Assembly (NCBI GenBank): GCA_015847255.1 | Contig: JADLZK010005759.1 | Coordinates: 183,030 to 247,029 of the forward strand | From: Hyparrhenia diplandra | Lineage: Eukaryota > Streptophyta > Magnoliopsida > Poales > Poaceae | Direction of reading: 5' to 3' | DNA: 64,000 nt | Part shown: positions 47,760-58,362 of the stretch, piece after piece | How the letters are laid out: each line of letters starts with the position of its first letter | Numbering within the stretch: position 1 is the first letter of the stretch | Made by a program: the position numbers and the translations under genes | Notes under the pieces: model-generated | The model's input: the letters and a program-made list of their open reading frames with translations, nothing else | Told to the model about the DNA's origin: nothing | Databases searched by the model: none

Positions 47760-49000
47760 TTAGCATGGAGCTGCCTGCAATAGACATGAGGGGTCGACGT
47801 AGGCGGCGAGGAGGTGAAGTGAGGAGGCAGCCATAGAGGAGGTCGCTGGGCGTGCTGACGGGCGGCCCGAGCCGGATCTCCTGCGTCCATGCTGCACCCA
47901 CGGCGAAAAAAGACGTCGCCGTTGTTGTCGAAGAGGAGGGCGGTGGCACCCTCGATCCGCTCGTCGGGGCGTGCCTAGAGGAGAAGGACGTATGCTGGGA
48001 ATGCCTGATCCTCCCGAGGACGATTGGGGAGGTGGAAGCCCACTACGACACCATGCAGTGGAACGTTCTCCCCCCTGGAGAAGCTCTGAAGCAGCTGGGA
48101 TATAGTAGCGGTGGAAGTACCTCACGATGCCATAGTGGAGGCTCCACTGCGGCGCCGTAGCTCCCGGCTTCGATAGCGTTGGAGATGATTCCGAGCTCCC
48201 TTGTTGGTCGTCGTGGCGGTGCAGCTCCGTGATCATGTCGTTCGATGTCGCCGTCGATGTCGTCCATAGTAACAGCAGGCGCTGGCGGCTTGGTGTGCGA
48301 TCAACCGGGGTGGCCATGATGTCGTCGCCGATGTTTTCGGTGCGGCCGTGGTGGTAAACGTTGTCGGCCCGATGTCGACCCCGTGTCGGCGTCGTCCGCT
48401 CGTCGTCGTCGTTATGCTGGCGGGCGAGGTCGATGGCCTCCTCCATCGAACGGGCTCGAACCACTCGAGTGCCATCCGCAGCGAGGTGCGCAAACCTTCG
48501 ACGAAGAGGTTGACGCGGTGGCGCTGTCCCTCAAAGTCCATGCGTGATGCATAGACACGGCGGCGTCGATGTAGTCGCCCGGCCTTGCCCCCCGGGAGGG
48601 CGGCGGCGTATCTTTGCCATGGCATCGAGGTGTCGTGGTGGTCCGGTGGTGTCGCGCAGCCGCCTGGTGAACTCGTCCCACTCGGTGGGGACTTCTTCTT
48701 AGACAGGTCGATGTACCAGGCTGCGGCAAGACCGGTGAGGGGGGAAGGTGGCGTAACTCACATAGTAGTCGGGTCAATGTCCAAGTTGAGCTCGAAGAAG
48801 AGCTCCGACTTGCGAATCCGAGGTCGGGTCGTCGGTGCCGTCGAACTCCCGGACTTGAAGGCGTGTGGCGAGCGGGGAGGGTGCAATGTGCCGATGGCAA
48901 GACGGTGCTGGGCGCCCGCGGTGGCGCGGACGGCGGCGGGGCGGGAGGGCACCGCGGGTGGCGCCGGGGGCGGGGGGCACCGCGGGTGACGCCATCTCGC
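47760..49000 (-). pseudogene. Gag-like relic of the short LTR element
   Basis: Minus-strand fragments in different frames read VREFDGTDDPTSDSQVGALL (about 48780-48850), EVPTEWDEFTRRL (about 48660-48705) and MEEAIDLARQHNDDDE (about 48400-48450). These are typical of Ty3-type gag (target-strand capsid region and its end). No zinc knuckle, protease or polymerase was seen. Stops and frameshifts are present. Confidence 0.65.
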
Positions 49001-49419
49001 CGGAGAGTCCTGCGCAGATCTGCGGTGTCGGAGGGAGGAGGTGCGCCGATTTGCGGTGTCATCGATCTTTGTCGTCGTTGACGGCAGTGCGTCAAATACA
49101 ACGTCATCTGTCTCCCTGTTGGAGGATAGCGGTCGGAGCCGACGTCGAGGGCCGAGGGGGAGGGGGGCGCGGACGGGGGGCCGGCCTCGTACTGCGGCGG
49201 CGACGCCGAGGGCCGTCCTCCGGCGTGGTCGTCGTGCGTCTTTGGGATCCTCGGGTGGTGTAGGCGTGTTCCATCCAGCCGAGGCGGTCCTCCAAGTCGT
49301 CGGCGCTTGCGATCCGAGGGGCGCAATGGACGTCGAGGAGTTCCAGCGGCGCATCGTTGAACTCCCCGTATCTCGGAAGCCATGGGTGGTGGGAATCGCC
49401 CTGGTCTCCGGATACCGCC

Positions 49420-50054
49420 CGCCGATTCCGGCCAGATTGGGCGAATCCGACATGTGTTCTTCGTTCGACGCAGCTCCGGATATGGTGTACGGGGCGCGGC
49501 TTCTTGCCGGCGGTGACGGCAGGCAGCACGAGGATCGAGGTAGAAGGAGGGGGGCCATCGTGAGGGCGGCGGCCGATGGCGGCGCGCCACGGGCGGGCAC
49601 GGCGGCGGGCGCGTCGGAGAGGGCAGGGGCGGCGGCGGCGGTGCGGAGAGCTAGGGAGCTGAAGATATTTTTTTATTTTGCTTGCTTATTCCCTAGAGAT
49701 TACATGCCTCTTGCTTATATAGCCCGAATAGCGGGACTTGTAATCTAAGCAATCTCTATAAGGTTTCCTTATACGATTGGAATACCTTTTACAAGCATAT
49801 CCTATTTTATTCTTTCCTAATAAGGGTCTCCCTTATAGATGAGATATCCCCTTGCACACAAAAAACTACCTAAGATAATCCTAACTTGACTCTGAAGCGT
49901 TTAACCTCGGACCCGTGCGGGAGAGAGGAGGTGTTCTGCGGCAAGGGGCGGCTCCCACGCAAGACGCACGCGGCCCCGGCCCCTGGGCGGGCCGGCGGCG
50001 TTGCGTTAGACCCATCTAGCCACTCTCGGGGTGGCCCAATTCTGCTTTATGATA
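49420..50054 (-). repeat. 5' LTR of the 46.8-50.1 kb element
   Basis: Partner of 46770-47408. The termini have mutated slightly (TATCATAAAGC for TGTCATGAACC). It is followed on the minus strand by the primer-binding site at about 49400-49416. Confidence 0.88.
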
Positions 50055-50239
50055 GGGGAGCTCGTCGCCATCATCTGCGTCGTCTTCCTTGTTTTCTTCA
50101 TCATCGTCTACTCCATCGGCTACTGCACCTTATGTAACAATGCAGCGAGAACACCTACCGTGCGGGGTGGAAGGGACAGATATGCTTGATCCTCCATCAC
50201 CAAATGGCGTAACCGCCACTTCTACTGGAAAATTGCTAA
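50055..50239 (+). repeat. Rest of right arm of the membrane-peptide inverted duplication
   Basis: Starts with the second GGGGA and continues the plus-strand peptide ELVAIICVVFLVFFIIVYSI, GYCTLCNNAARTPTVRGG and then a stop. It matches the reverse complement of 46415-46590 ('gggtggaaggg', 'gatcctccatc'). Confidence 0.75.
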
Positions 50240-50870
50240 GGGTTTCCTGATGATGATGAATTGGTGCACGGTGAGATTGAACTTAATTTGAGACAATGAA
50301 AACTACTGTGATTTGTGACTAATTTCATTTTTTGATGGGTTCCCAGTTGTGCCTATACATACAATTAATTTGCATTGGTCCTATTTCTCAATTCTAAAAT
50401 AAACTTCTTAAGACCTACGACAAAAATTAATTTTGAGTTAATTATTGGTGGGAAAATCTAATGGCCACTTTGATTAGGGGAACCACTGTAAATCGCGAAA
50501 GCACACCTCGATGAACACAGACTCTTGATCATCAACACGCATCTGTGAAATATATGTTCGTCACAACGTCTTTTTTAACACATAACGAATCAATAACAGA
50601 CATAGATTTCAAGTGGAGAACCGTGTTAGGAATAGCTGACATGTGGGGCCAAGACAGGCTGGCGGACGACTCTTTTTTGCTACCGCTATAAAAGGTGAAC
50701 CAACCTGCTGGAGAGGGGACATCGAAGAATCAGAACACAATTACGTTTACTGTTCATCTTCCCCAACTATCTCCTCCTTCTTCTGTACCCAGATTCCTCC
50801 CTCTCCTGCTGCTCTGATCTCCCGTTCTCCCCTGAGATCTTATACTCTTGTTACTTGATTCAGTTACCAG

Positions 50871-51980
50871 CACTACTACTCATCTGATTTTTCGTGGCGG
50901 CTTTTATAGCCGCCACCGAGCTAAGGTCGCGGTTAATCGACCAGATTAACCGTGGCGGTTTTTAGGACCGCCACCATTAATTTATTAACGGTGATGGTTT
51001 TTAAAGATAACCATCACGGTTAATCGTATTAACCATAGCGGTTATCTTAAAAAAAAACTGCCATGGTAAATAAAATAAAAAAAAATAAAAACATGTGGAT
51101 AGGGCCCACGACCCCATCCAGAGGCTGCTGCTGCCACCGCCGCCTCCTCCTCCAGAGTGCGCGCGCGGCCACTCACCGGAGAACGTCATCCCGTTGCCAG
51201 AGAACGCTGTAGCCTCGCCAGAGCGCGCGCCCCCTCGCCGACGCACGTCGCACCGCTGCAGGCCGCCGCCACGTCATGCGCCACCTCGCCGCGCCTATCC
51301 GCTGCGTCGCCGCCGCGGAGCCCCACGTGCCAGCGCCATAGCGCTGCCCGACCTCGCGTCGCCTGCCTTTGCGCCAGCGGCCCATGCGCCCGCGCTCCTT
51401 GCTGCTGCGCCGACGGCCTACGCACCCACGCTCCACGCCGGTGGCCCCGCGCTGACAGAAGGGGACGGACCTTTGGCCCCGTCGTCGAGCACCTCCGACG
51501 CTGTGGTCGAGGACCTCCGATGCCATGCTCTGGCCCCGCACTGACAGAAGGGGCAGCGACGATGGCTTGCTTGCCTGTACGAGTGAGAGAGGGGCGGACC
51601 AAAAGAGAAACCAACGAGAGAGAGAGAGATGAGTGCTTTCCTGGACAATAGAGTGGCCATGTGCTTTCCTAGAAGGCTGAGCCAATGAATCTAATTGGTC
51701 ACCGGCCAAGTGCCTCAGATCGATGACATGGACGTGCACATGGATCACCACAGCGCGCAGCACATGTGTGCTTTCTCGTTGTGGCCGACACTTGGGCCCA
51801 CTCGTTTATTAACGATGACGGTTATTTTACAAAAACCGCCACGATTAATCTATAAACCGTTGTGGTTTTTGCCACGGCATGGCGGGGTGCTGCGGGCCAC
51901 CAATTAATGGTGGCGGTTTTCCAAAAACCACCACGGAAAATCATTTCCAAACGCTGTGTAAAATCAGCTGTGTAATAGTG
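50871..51980. mobile_element. CACTA element inside the 5' LTR, TSD CAG
   Basis: Left end CACTACTACTCATCTGATTT and inverted right end (CACTATTACACAGCTGATTT), with CAG at 50868-50870 and 51981-51983. The subterminal regions repeat 'gtggcggttttt', 'aaccgccac' and 'ggttaat'. At 1110 bp it is non-autonomous. The GC-rich open frames inside have no recognised domain. Confidence 0.9.
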
Positions 51981-52010
51981 CAGTGAACTATTTCAGCAGT
52001 GTTGCTAACA

Positions 52011-54794
52011 ATTGGTACTAGAGCCATGGATTCCTCCCTCAGCCTCGTCTACGATGAGATCAGACTTTTCCTCGACGCAATGAACAGGTGGTTCGAAGAG
52101 TTCAAAGCTCGATTCGACCGCATCGGCACCACCATTTCCGCACCACCGTTGCTTCGCGCCCATAGGCACCACCACCGCCTCCGCTGACGAGCCTAGCCAC
52201 GGCCTCACCTCCACCGACCCCGATGCATCGCTCGGCGCGAGTTAAGCTCGTCCGCTGCGGTGCCTTCAACATCGAGTACCACCCGCCTACGAGTCGCTCC
52301 ATCCCGCATCCGAGAAGGGCGTCGCCTTACGCCCATCGTCACCATCGGCTCCGAGCCTGCAGAAGACCGACGGCGTGGTGTCTGCGCCAACAACGACAAG
52401 CCTCACATCGACTCGTAGCGGATCCTTGATGCGCCGGATCGATGCCGTCGTGGTTCGGACAACTAGGGAGTGTTGTTGAATAGCCTACCCACATCGCCGA
52501 AGCGCGGCCTCTCCGTCGACTCCGTCATTCGACCTTCCCCCAACACCATCGCATCATTCGACCTCAACCCCTCGCCCGGGCGCCCTCTCTGCCTCCACCC
52601 ACAATGACAAGCCCCGCGTCGATTATCACGGAGAAGATCCCTGGCGTGTGCGGGTTGATGTCGTGGTCGTATCCGGCGGTGGGGTGGGTTGTTCGAGCAG
52701 CACCGCCCAAGTCCGCGGGAAGCGGGGTGCCAACGGGATCCGGGGAATTGGTGGGCGGCGCAAGCCTGCAGTCCTCCCCCGGCGGCCCGTACACCCCCTG
52801 CATCGGCGTTGGCCTCACTTTCTCCGACCACGTTGTACCCAACAACCTCCACACGCTGCTCCCCTCGTCGCCTCCAATGAGGGCGTCGCCAACGGCATCC
52901 GCTTTCCAGCGCGCGTGCCGCCGCCCGACCGTCCGATTGCCCAGGATGTGCTCACGGTGGGCGACTTACGCACACCGCGTCCGCCTCGGCCGCCCGCCCG
53001 CGGTGCTATTCCACGGCCACCTCGACTATGCCAGCCGCGGCGAAGCTGCTCGCGCGCCGGTGTGGGCGACCCTCCACGGCTCGGGTTCGAGGTCTCTTTG
53101 TCGGACGAGCTCCTACGTGCTGGCATGGGACGGCCTCCACGGATCTGGATCGAGGTCTCCATCCCACGACATCGAGCCCACGTGCGGCCGGTACACCGTC
53201 AAGTCCACTCACCACCTCGCCGACGTCGGAGGTGTGCTCGTAGAGCCCTTTGCAGAGCTCCACCGTGCTCGCCTCGACTTCGTCAACCACGGAGAGTCAC
53301 CTCCGCGTCCTCCTCAGATTCACCATTTGCGGCGTGCTCCACCGCGTCATGCTCCTCCGCATCCGCCATGGCCGCCGACCTCGGCTTGTCCACGTCGAGA
53401 TGAGTTCACTTCGCCTGCATCAACACCTTGATTCCTTCCACATCAAGCCCGTCGAGTTTGTGCACTACAACATTACGCTTCATGGCTATGACAGCTCCTC
53501 CGACGATGGCCCGAGCTTCGGTGTCGCCGTGTGGCACTCGCGCAGCGGCGGTGCTCTGCATTGATGCTATTGGCGGCGCCGCGAGGAGGTGGCTCACTGC
53601 TATGGGCGGCGAGTGGGGTCTCGGCGCATGCCAAATGTTCGACGATTTGCCCGGTCCGCGGCAACAGCCTCACTGGCGTCCCCCATTGGCTCGCTCTGGA
53701 AGGAGATGCTTGGCCTTGTCCACCTCTTCTCGGCCTTCCACGCACGGATTGCAGAGGCAGCAGGCGTAGGCGTTCTCCTTCACCCTCGCCTCATTCGTCA
53801 CCACGCGACCGCTGGCAGGCGCCGCCTATGCAGTGCTCGTCCCGCCGATGCGATCATCGTCTTCATCATCGGGGAGAGCCGGGCTTCCACCACTACGTCA
53901 TCGTCGATGCGGGGCGCCATCCACACGTACGCGTCCGCGCCCCTCGTCCGCTCGGCATCGTCGACTACGCTCTCCGCGCCTTCCTGCTCGGTGGCTGCTC
54001 TGTGCCCATGGTCGCGTCGGGCGGCCTCGTCCTCTACATTGTGCTGGACAAGGGCGTGCTTTCCATCGCCTATCCGCTCACGGACGCGTCCCGCGTGCTT
54101 CCCTCGACGCCGCCGCAGGGCGCGCAGCGGATGCAGGCCGTCAGCATATTCGGCGCCTCCTACCGCAAGTTCCTCTCGGTGGCGGTCTTCATCTTCTCCG
54201 ACTTCGGGCTCGCCAGGCTGGGGCCCGTCAGCGACCGCTTCGTCATCGTCGAGACAGCCGTGCACAGCTTCGATGTGCTTATGATGGAGGTCGTCACCTG
54301 TCGGCACTCTCTTGTCTCCACCAGGCCCATCATGTCCGCTCCGGGACGCAAGCTGGTCAACTTCACTGTCTACCACGCTGCTGCAAGTGCCAAAAGCGCC
54401 CAGCAGCACGCCGCCACATCGTGTTGGCCATCGACGGCCTCTCTGTTACGCTCGACGTGTTAACGTCCCTCCGCATGCAACTCACCGACGAACATGCGCT
54501 GAAGACCGTGTTGCCGGGGATCCCGTCGTCGTCCAAGAAGATGCACGCCACGGACCTCTTCAGCTACTGGGCGCCACTGAAGCTCATGCTGCTGGTTGCG
54601 TTCGTGCTCATGTGGCTAGCGATGGACATGTTCTGGGCAGCCACAGCAGGTCTGGAAGTGCAAGCCACCAGGCTCCAGTACGTCCAGGAGGTTGACGACG
54701 CTGGAGCTTCGAAATTTCATGGCAAGCCAATGGCAAGCTCGTCGACGGACAGTGCCACGGCCTGAGGGCTAGCCACATTTCAAGCGGTGGGGAA
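52011..54794 (+). pseudogene. Interior of the LTR element: unidentified, GC-rich, probably captured sequence
   Basis: A short gag-like start MDSSLSLVYDEIRLFLDAMN (52024) stops after 55 codons. Then come long open frames, 52604-53431 (275 codons) and 53531-54463 (310 codons), shifting near 54400 to a frame ending at 54763. The second reading has a hydrophobic stretch (YALRAFLLGGCSVPMVASGG), FIFSDFGLARLGP and, near the end, LFSYWAPLKLMLLVAFVLMW followed by LAMDMFWAATAGLE. That is like the C-terminus of a membrane-anchored host protein. No RT, RNase H, integrase or zinc knuckle is seen. I do not recognise the parent gene. Confidence 0.5.
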
Positions 54795-55028
54795 TGTGAG
54801 GAATAGCTGACATGTGGGGCCAAGACAGGCTGGCAGAGGACTCTTTCCGCTACCGCTACAAAAGGTGAACCAACCGGCAGGAGAGGGGGCATCAAAGAAT
54901 CAGAACCCAATTACGTTTACTGTTTATCTTCCTCAACTATCTCCTCCTTCCTTTGTACTCAGATTCCGCCCTCTCCTGCTGCTCCGATCTCCCGTTCTCC
55001 CCTGAGATCTTATACTCTTATTACTTGA
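54795..55028 (+). repeat. 3' LTR, first part (before the Helitron)
   Basis: Nearly the same as 50624-50859 (gaatagctgacatgtggggc ... cctgagatcttatactctt). The rest of this LTR resumes at 57960 and ends at 57999 (TTGCTAACA). Confidence 0.92.
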
Positions 55029-57959
55029 CTAGGTAAATGCCCGTGCGTCGCATAACGGGAAAAAAAAAATAGTATCACGATAATATACATATGAATGAGC
55101 GTGCGCTGTATTGTTATCTCAAAACAATACTGTGACATGATATTCAGAACATCAATATTGCATAAGTCGTCAATATTACATATCTATATCACTTGGAATG
55201 CCATATAGAAGTATAATTTTCTAACTAAAAGAGGAAGTAAGAAAAGGAAAGACAGCTCTTGTATCCACTGATATGCTTAGGATGGACAGAATGATCCTTC
55301 TCTGAAACACCATAGATGATCTTCAGAAGCTTATGCTTCACGATGGCCTGGTACTCCACAACATTGGTGATCTCTAGGTCACCCCCACTGTTGGTGTCGT
55401 TGGCAGGCTTAAAGCATAGCAACCAGGTATTGTAATCACACATGCAGCAACGGTTTGTAGCACCAATCTGCAGTAATTTTGAAACACAAAACAAACTAAC
55501 TGCCAAGAGATTTAGACAATTAAATTCAAGTTGTCTACTTAAAATCATATTTGTAATGGCTATTAGGCTATCTGCACACTGAACAAGAAAATGATCAGGA
55601 CCATCCACGAAAATGTTGAGGAGGATGCTAGGTAGTTTTATGAATAACAAATGAAGAGTCATCACACCATTTCATTCAACCTAGGTGCACACATGCAAAG
55701 CTCAGAAAAACTGCATTAGGAGTCAGTTGTTGGTACAAAATATAGCACAGAAATATTATTCCTTGAATGGGTGATAGATTAATCATGCTTTATTTTATTA
55801 ATTATGCTCTTGTATTGAGAGGAAAAAAATAATCATATCCATGATCGTGCTACACTTGTCATCGGTGAGAAATCACTGGGTATGCAATGCATTGGTGAAC
55901 TGACTGCTTGTGGACTGCTGAAATACATACTTATAAACATAATGCATATAATAACCTTTTCTCCCAAGAAGATTAGGCACTATAATAGTCCTGCTAACAA
56001 GAGCAAATACATATCACACTGATCAACAAGATATCTTCAAGAAATTTTGCAAGCTAAAATGCAAAACAGCACAAATGGGTCCACTTACATTTTCCTTTTG
56101 TGCACAATACAAGCTCCACGCTCAGTAAGCAGGAAGTATACCTTGAGTCTTGCTTGTACTGACAGCAGGCACTATTTACTGAACCACAAACACATGTTTG
56201 ACAAAGTGTGACCTGAGAAGTAGATCAACACAAGTGAAAAGCTGTTTCAAATAAAGAGAACATAAATATTAATAGCAAATATTTCTATAAAATGATCAAA
56301 TCAAATTGAAGAGGCAAATTTAGTTCCATCAGTTAGCTGCTGCAAGCCAAAAAATCAATTGATGGAGAGTGAAACAATGATGCTTTGTTGAGTAGCCCAG
56401 AAGACACTGTCTACCTAATGGAACAAATGATGATATTGTACCACTACAAAAACTCTGGCATGGCAAGCACATAATTTGTGGTAGTTAATGATCTAGGCCA
56501 ACCATACATCAGGGGATGAGCACAGTCATGTTTTTTTCCATACTTCACCTGCAGATTTGCTTACTGAGTTGTCACAAAGTAAATGTGAGGGAGGTGGCAT
56601 GGTTTCATCTTATTATTCAATTATCACAGAATTCATTAGCCTTTATCCATAATAACTGCCCATGACCTGTTCAAATTAGTAGCAACCCGAGGTATGTCAC
56701 ATTTCATAAAGTCTATCATTATCTCTGCATGTAAAGTAGAAGACAGCTCTTACCAAAAATAAGAGTTAGCAATTCGCTTTACTCAAGATAGTATTTTCGA
56801 TCTCTGAGTGTATTGTTCAGAAACCTACATGGAAATAAAATAGTTAGTGGGACAATGTGGACATTTAAGTAAACAAATCAGAGCCATCAAATCCCTGTTC
56901 AGAAGACAATATAATGATAAGTACCTTACAAAAAAGCCAGAGTTAATCTAAAGGTGAAGCATACAACAAGGTGAAAGACCGTTCCTTGGAACAAAAGTGG
57001 TAGCACTTGTCTGAATTCTCCAATAGATATTGTGTTAAATGACGAACGAAGTTTCAGCACACAATACGAAACCTTTGACTTACAGCTTACTTGCAAGGGA
57101 TCGTCACATTTCGAATTGTTTGCTTCAAGGTCACAGAATGGACCATCCAGCATTATGTTGATAACTGGCAACTTTTCTTAGCAGCGATCTGAAAATGTCG
57201 ATTTGTCTGCAAAATCATATTACAAAATCACTTGCTCTTGGCTGCGATCAAAATGAAATGATGAGAATAGCATCAAATCTATGCATAGATTCTTCCATTA
57301 TAACATGCCCTGCATAGAATCCCTCAGTTTACTTCAAATCGGCATCAAATTCTTGATTTGAAGGTCCTTCTCTGGAACTGAATCGAATCGATGCTGCCCT
57401 ACAAGTTCTTGTATTTCTCCATTTCCATCTGCCGCCCCCGATACAAACCTGAGAAAATCCTCCCAAAAAAATCACGGAAAAGAAAAGTACACTGAGCCAA
57501 ATAACTCAATATATGGATCCGAAGGAGATGTGATAATAAATAAATAAATAAAAATGAAGACAGATCGAGCCAAATAATCTCACCTTCCGTTCGTACACAT
57601 GGGTCATCGCGGACTCATCTACTGGCGGCTCGACGTCATGCTGCAGCGACGGGCCGCGCGGGTGTGCCGCACGATGGCGACGGGCGGGGGCGGGGGCTGC
57701 TCAACGTGCTGCTGCAGCGTTGGGGCCGCGCGGGTGTGACGCGCGAGCGCGGCGAGCGGGGATGGCGTCTGCTGCGACGAGCGGGAGCTTCTGCGACGAG
57801 TGGGGAGTGGCGGTTTGTTTTGGATGGAGAGGGGAGCGAGGACAAGCCGGGGCGGACTTCCACGACAGAACGAGAGAAAACCGCCGGGCGAGCAAAAACT
57901 GGCGAGCGAGCGACGAAAGCCGGGTGGACGATTTGGTTTCATTCTTTCTGTAGTACAGA
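55029..57959 (-). mobile_element. Non-autonomous Helitron inserted at A/T in the 3' LTR
   Basis: On the minus strand the element starts TCTGTACTACAG (57959) and ends with a hairpin CCCGTTATGCGACGCACGGG followed by CATTTACCTAG (55029). That gives the 5' TC, 3' hairpin and CTRR end. It sits exactly between A (55028) and T (57960) with no target duplication, and the uninterrupted host sequence is seen in the 5' LTR. There is no Rep/helicase. The interior holds probable captured fragments on the minus strand: a GC-rich 5' block (57600-57940) with an exon-like end EPPVDESAMTHVYERK before a GTGAGA donor, and weak frames at 56926-57171 and 55225-55665. None is identified. Confidence 0.85.
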
Positions 57960-58207
57960 TTCGAGTTACCGGTGAACTATTTTAGTAGTGTTGCTAACAA
58001 ACCGACATGAAAAATAAAACATAATTGTAATGGTAATCAACAATAATTCATGATTTATATAATTATTTGTGCACACAAGGAATTAACTAGATATCTAGCC
58101 AGCGCAAGAGCGTTCCGTAGACCAAACTGAGAAAGTAGACCCTATATGTAATTATCTATATATTCCAAAAAAAAAGGCTGATAAATTTTAGCATACGACT
58201 ATAACTA

Positions 58208-58338
58208 CTACTTTTTAAGTTCCAATTATAAGTGTCTTTGACTTTTTTTTTATCCATTTATGTATGTATGTAGATGCATAACTATAAATTGATGAACAAA
58301 AGAAGTCAAACGACTTATAATTTGGAAGGTAGATAATA
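58208..58338. mobile_element. Stowaway-type MITE (copy B)
   Basis: Counterpart of 28441-28578. The right end 'cttataatttggaaggtagat' is shared and the left end is more diverged. Confidence 0.6.
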
Positions 58339-58362
58339 TATGTGTGCACGATCCAATGGTAA

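Larger units (their letters stand above)
46770..50054 (-). mobile_element. LTR retrotransposon, short, minus orientation, TSD GGGGA
   Basis: The LTRs at 46770-47408 and 49420-50054 are highly similar along their length, including the TATA-box region (minus strand GGGCTATATAAGCAAG). GGGGA lies at 46765-46769 and 50055-50059. The presumed primer-binding site on the minus strand reads GGTATCCGGAGACCAGG next to the right LTR, close to the initiator-tRNA-Met type. The 2.0-kb interior carries only a gag-like relic, so it is non-autonomous. It split an inverted duplication. Confidence 0.9.
50624..57999 (+). mobile_element. LTR retrotransposon with nested CACTA and Helitron, TSD AACCG
   Basis: AACCG lies at 50619-50623 and 58000-58004. 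The 5' LTR is 50624-52010 (interrupted by a CACTA) and the 3' LTR is 54795-57999 (interrupted by a Helitron). With the inserts removed each LTR is roughly 275 bp. TATA box CTATAAAAGG is at about 50684. The primer-binding site TGGTACTAGAGCC (52013-52025) is close to the initiator-tRNA-Met type, and a purine tract 'gcggtggggaa' precedes the 3' LTR. The 2.8-kb interior has no recognisable polymerase genes. Confidence 0.93.

Noticed and set aside
48412..49600. Long Arg/Pro-rich minus frames (392 and 280 codons)
   Set aside because: They are mostly out-of-frame readings of GC-rich retrotransposon gag and LTR DNA. The recognisable gag motifs are in other frames and are short.
51095..51763. Overlapping GC-rich frames on both strands (up to 196 codons)
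   Set aside because: Interior of a non-autonomous CACTA with no domain. Open frames on both strands are expected from high GC.
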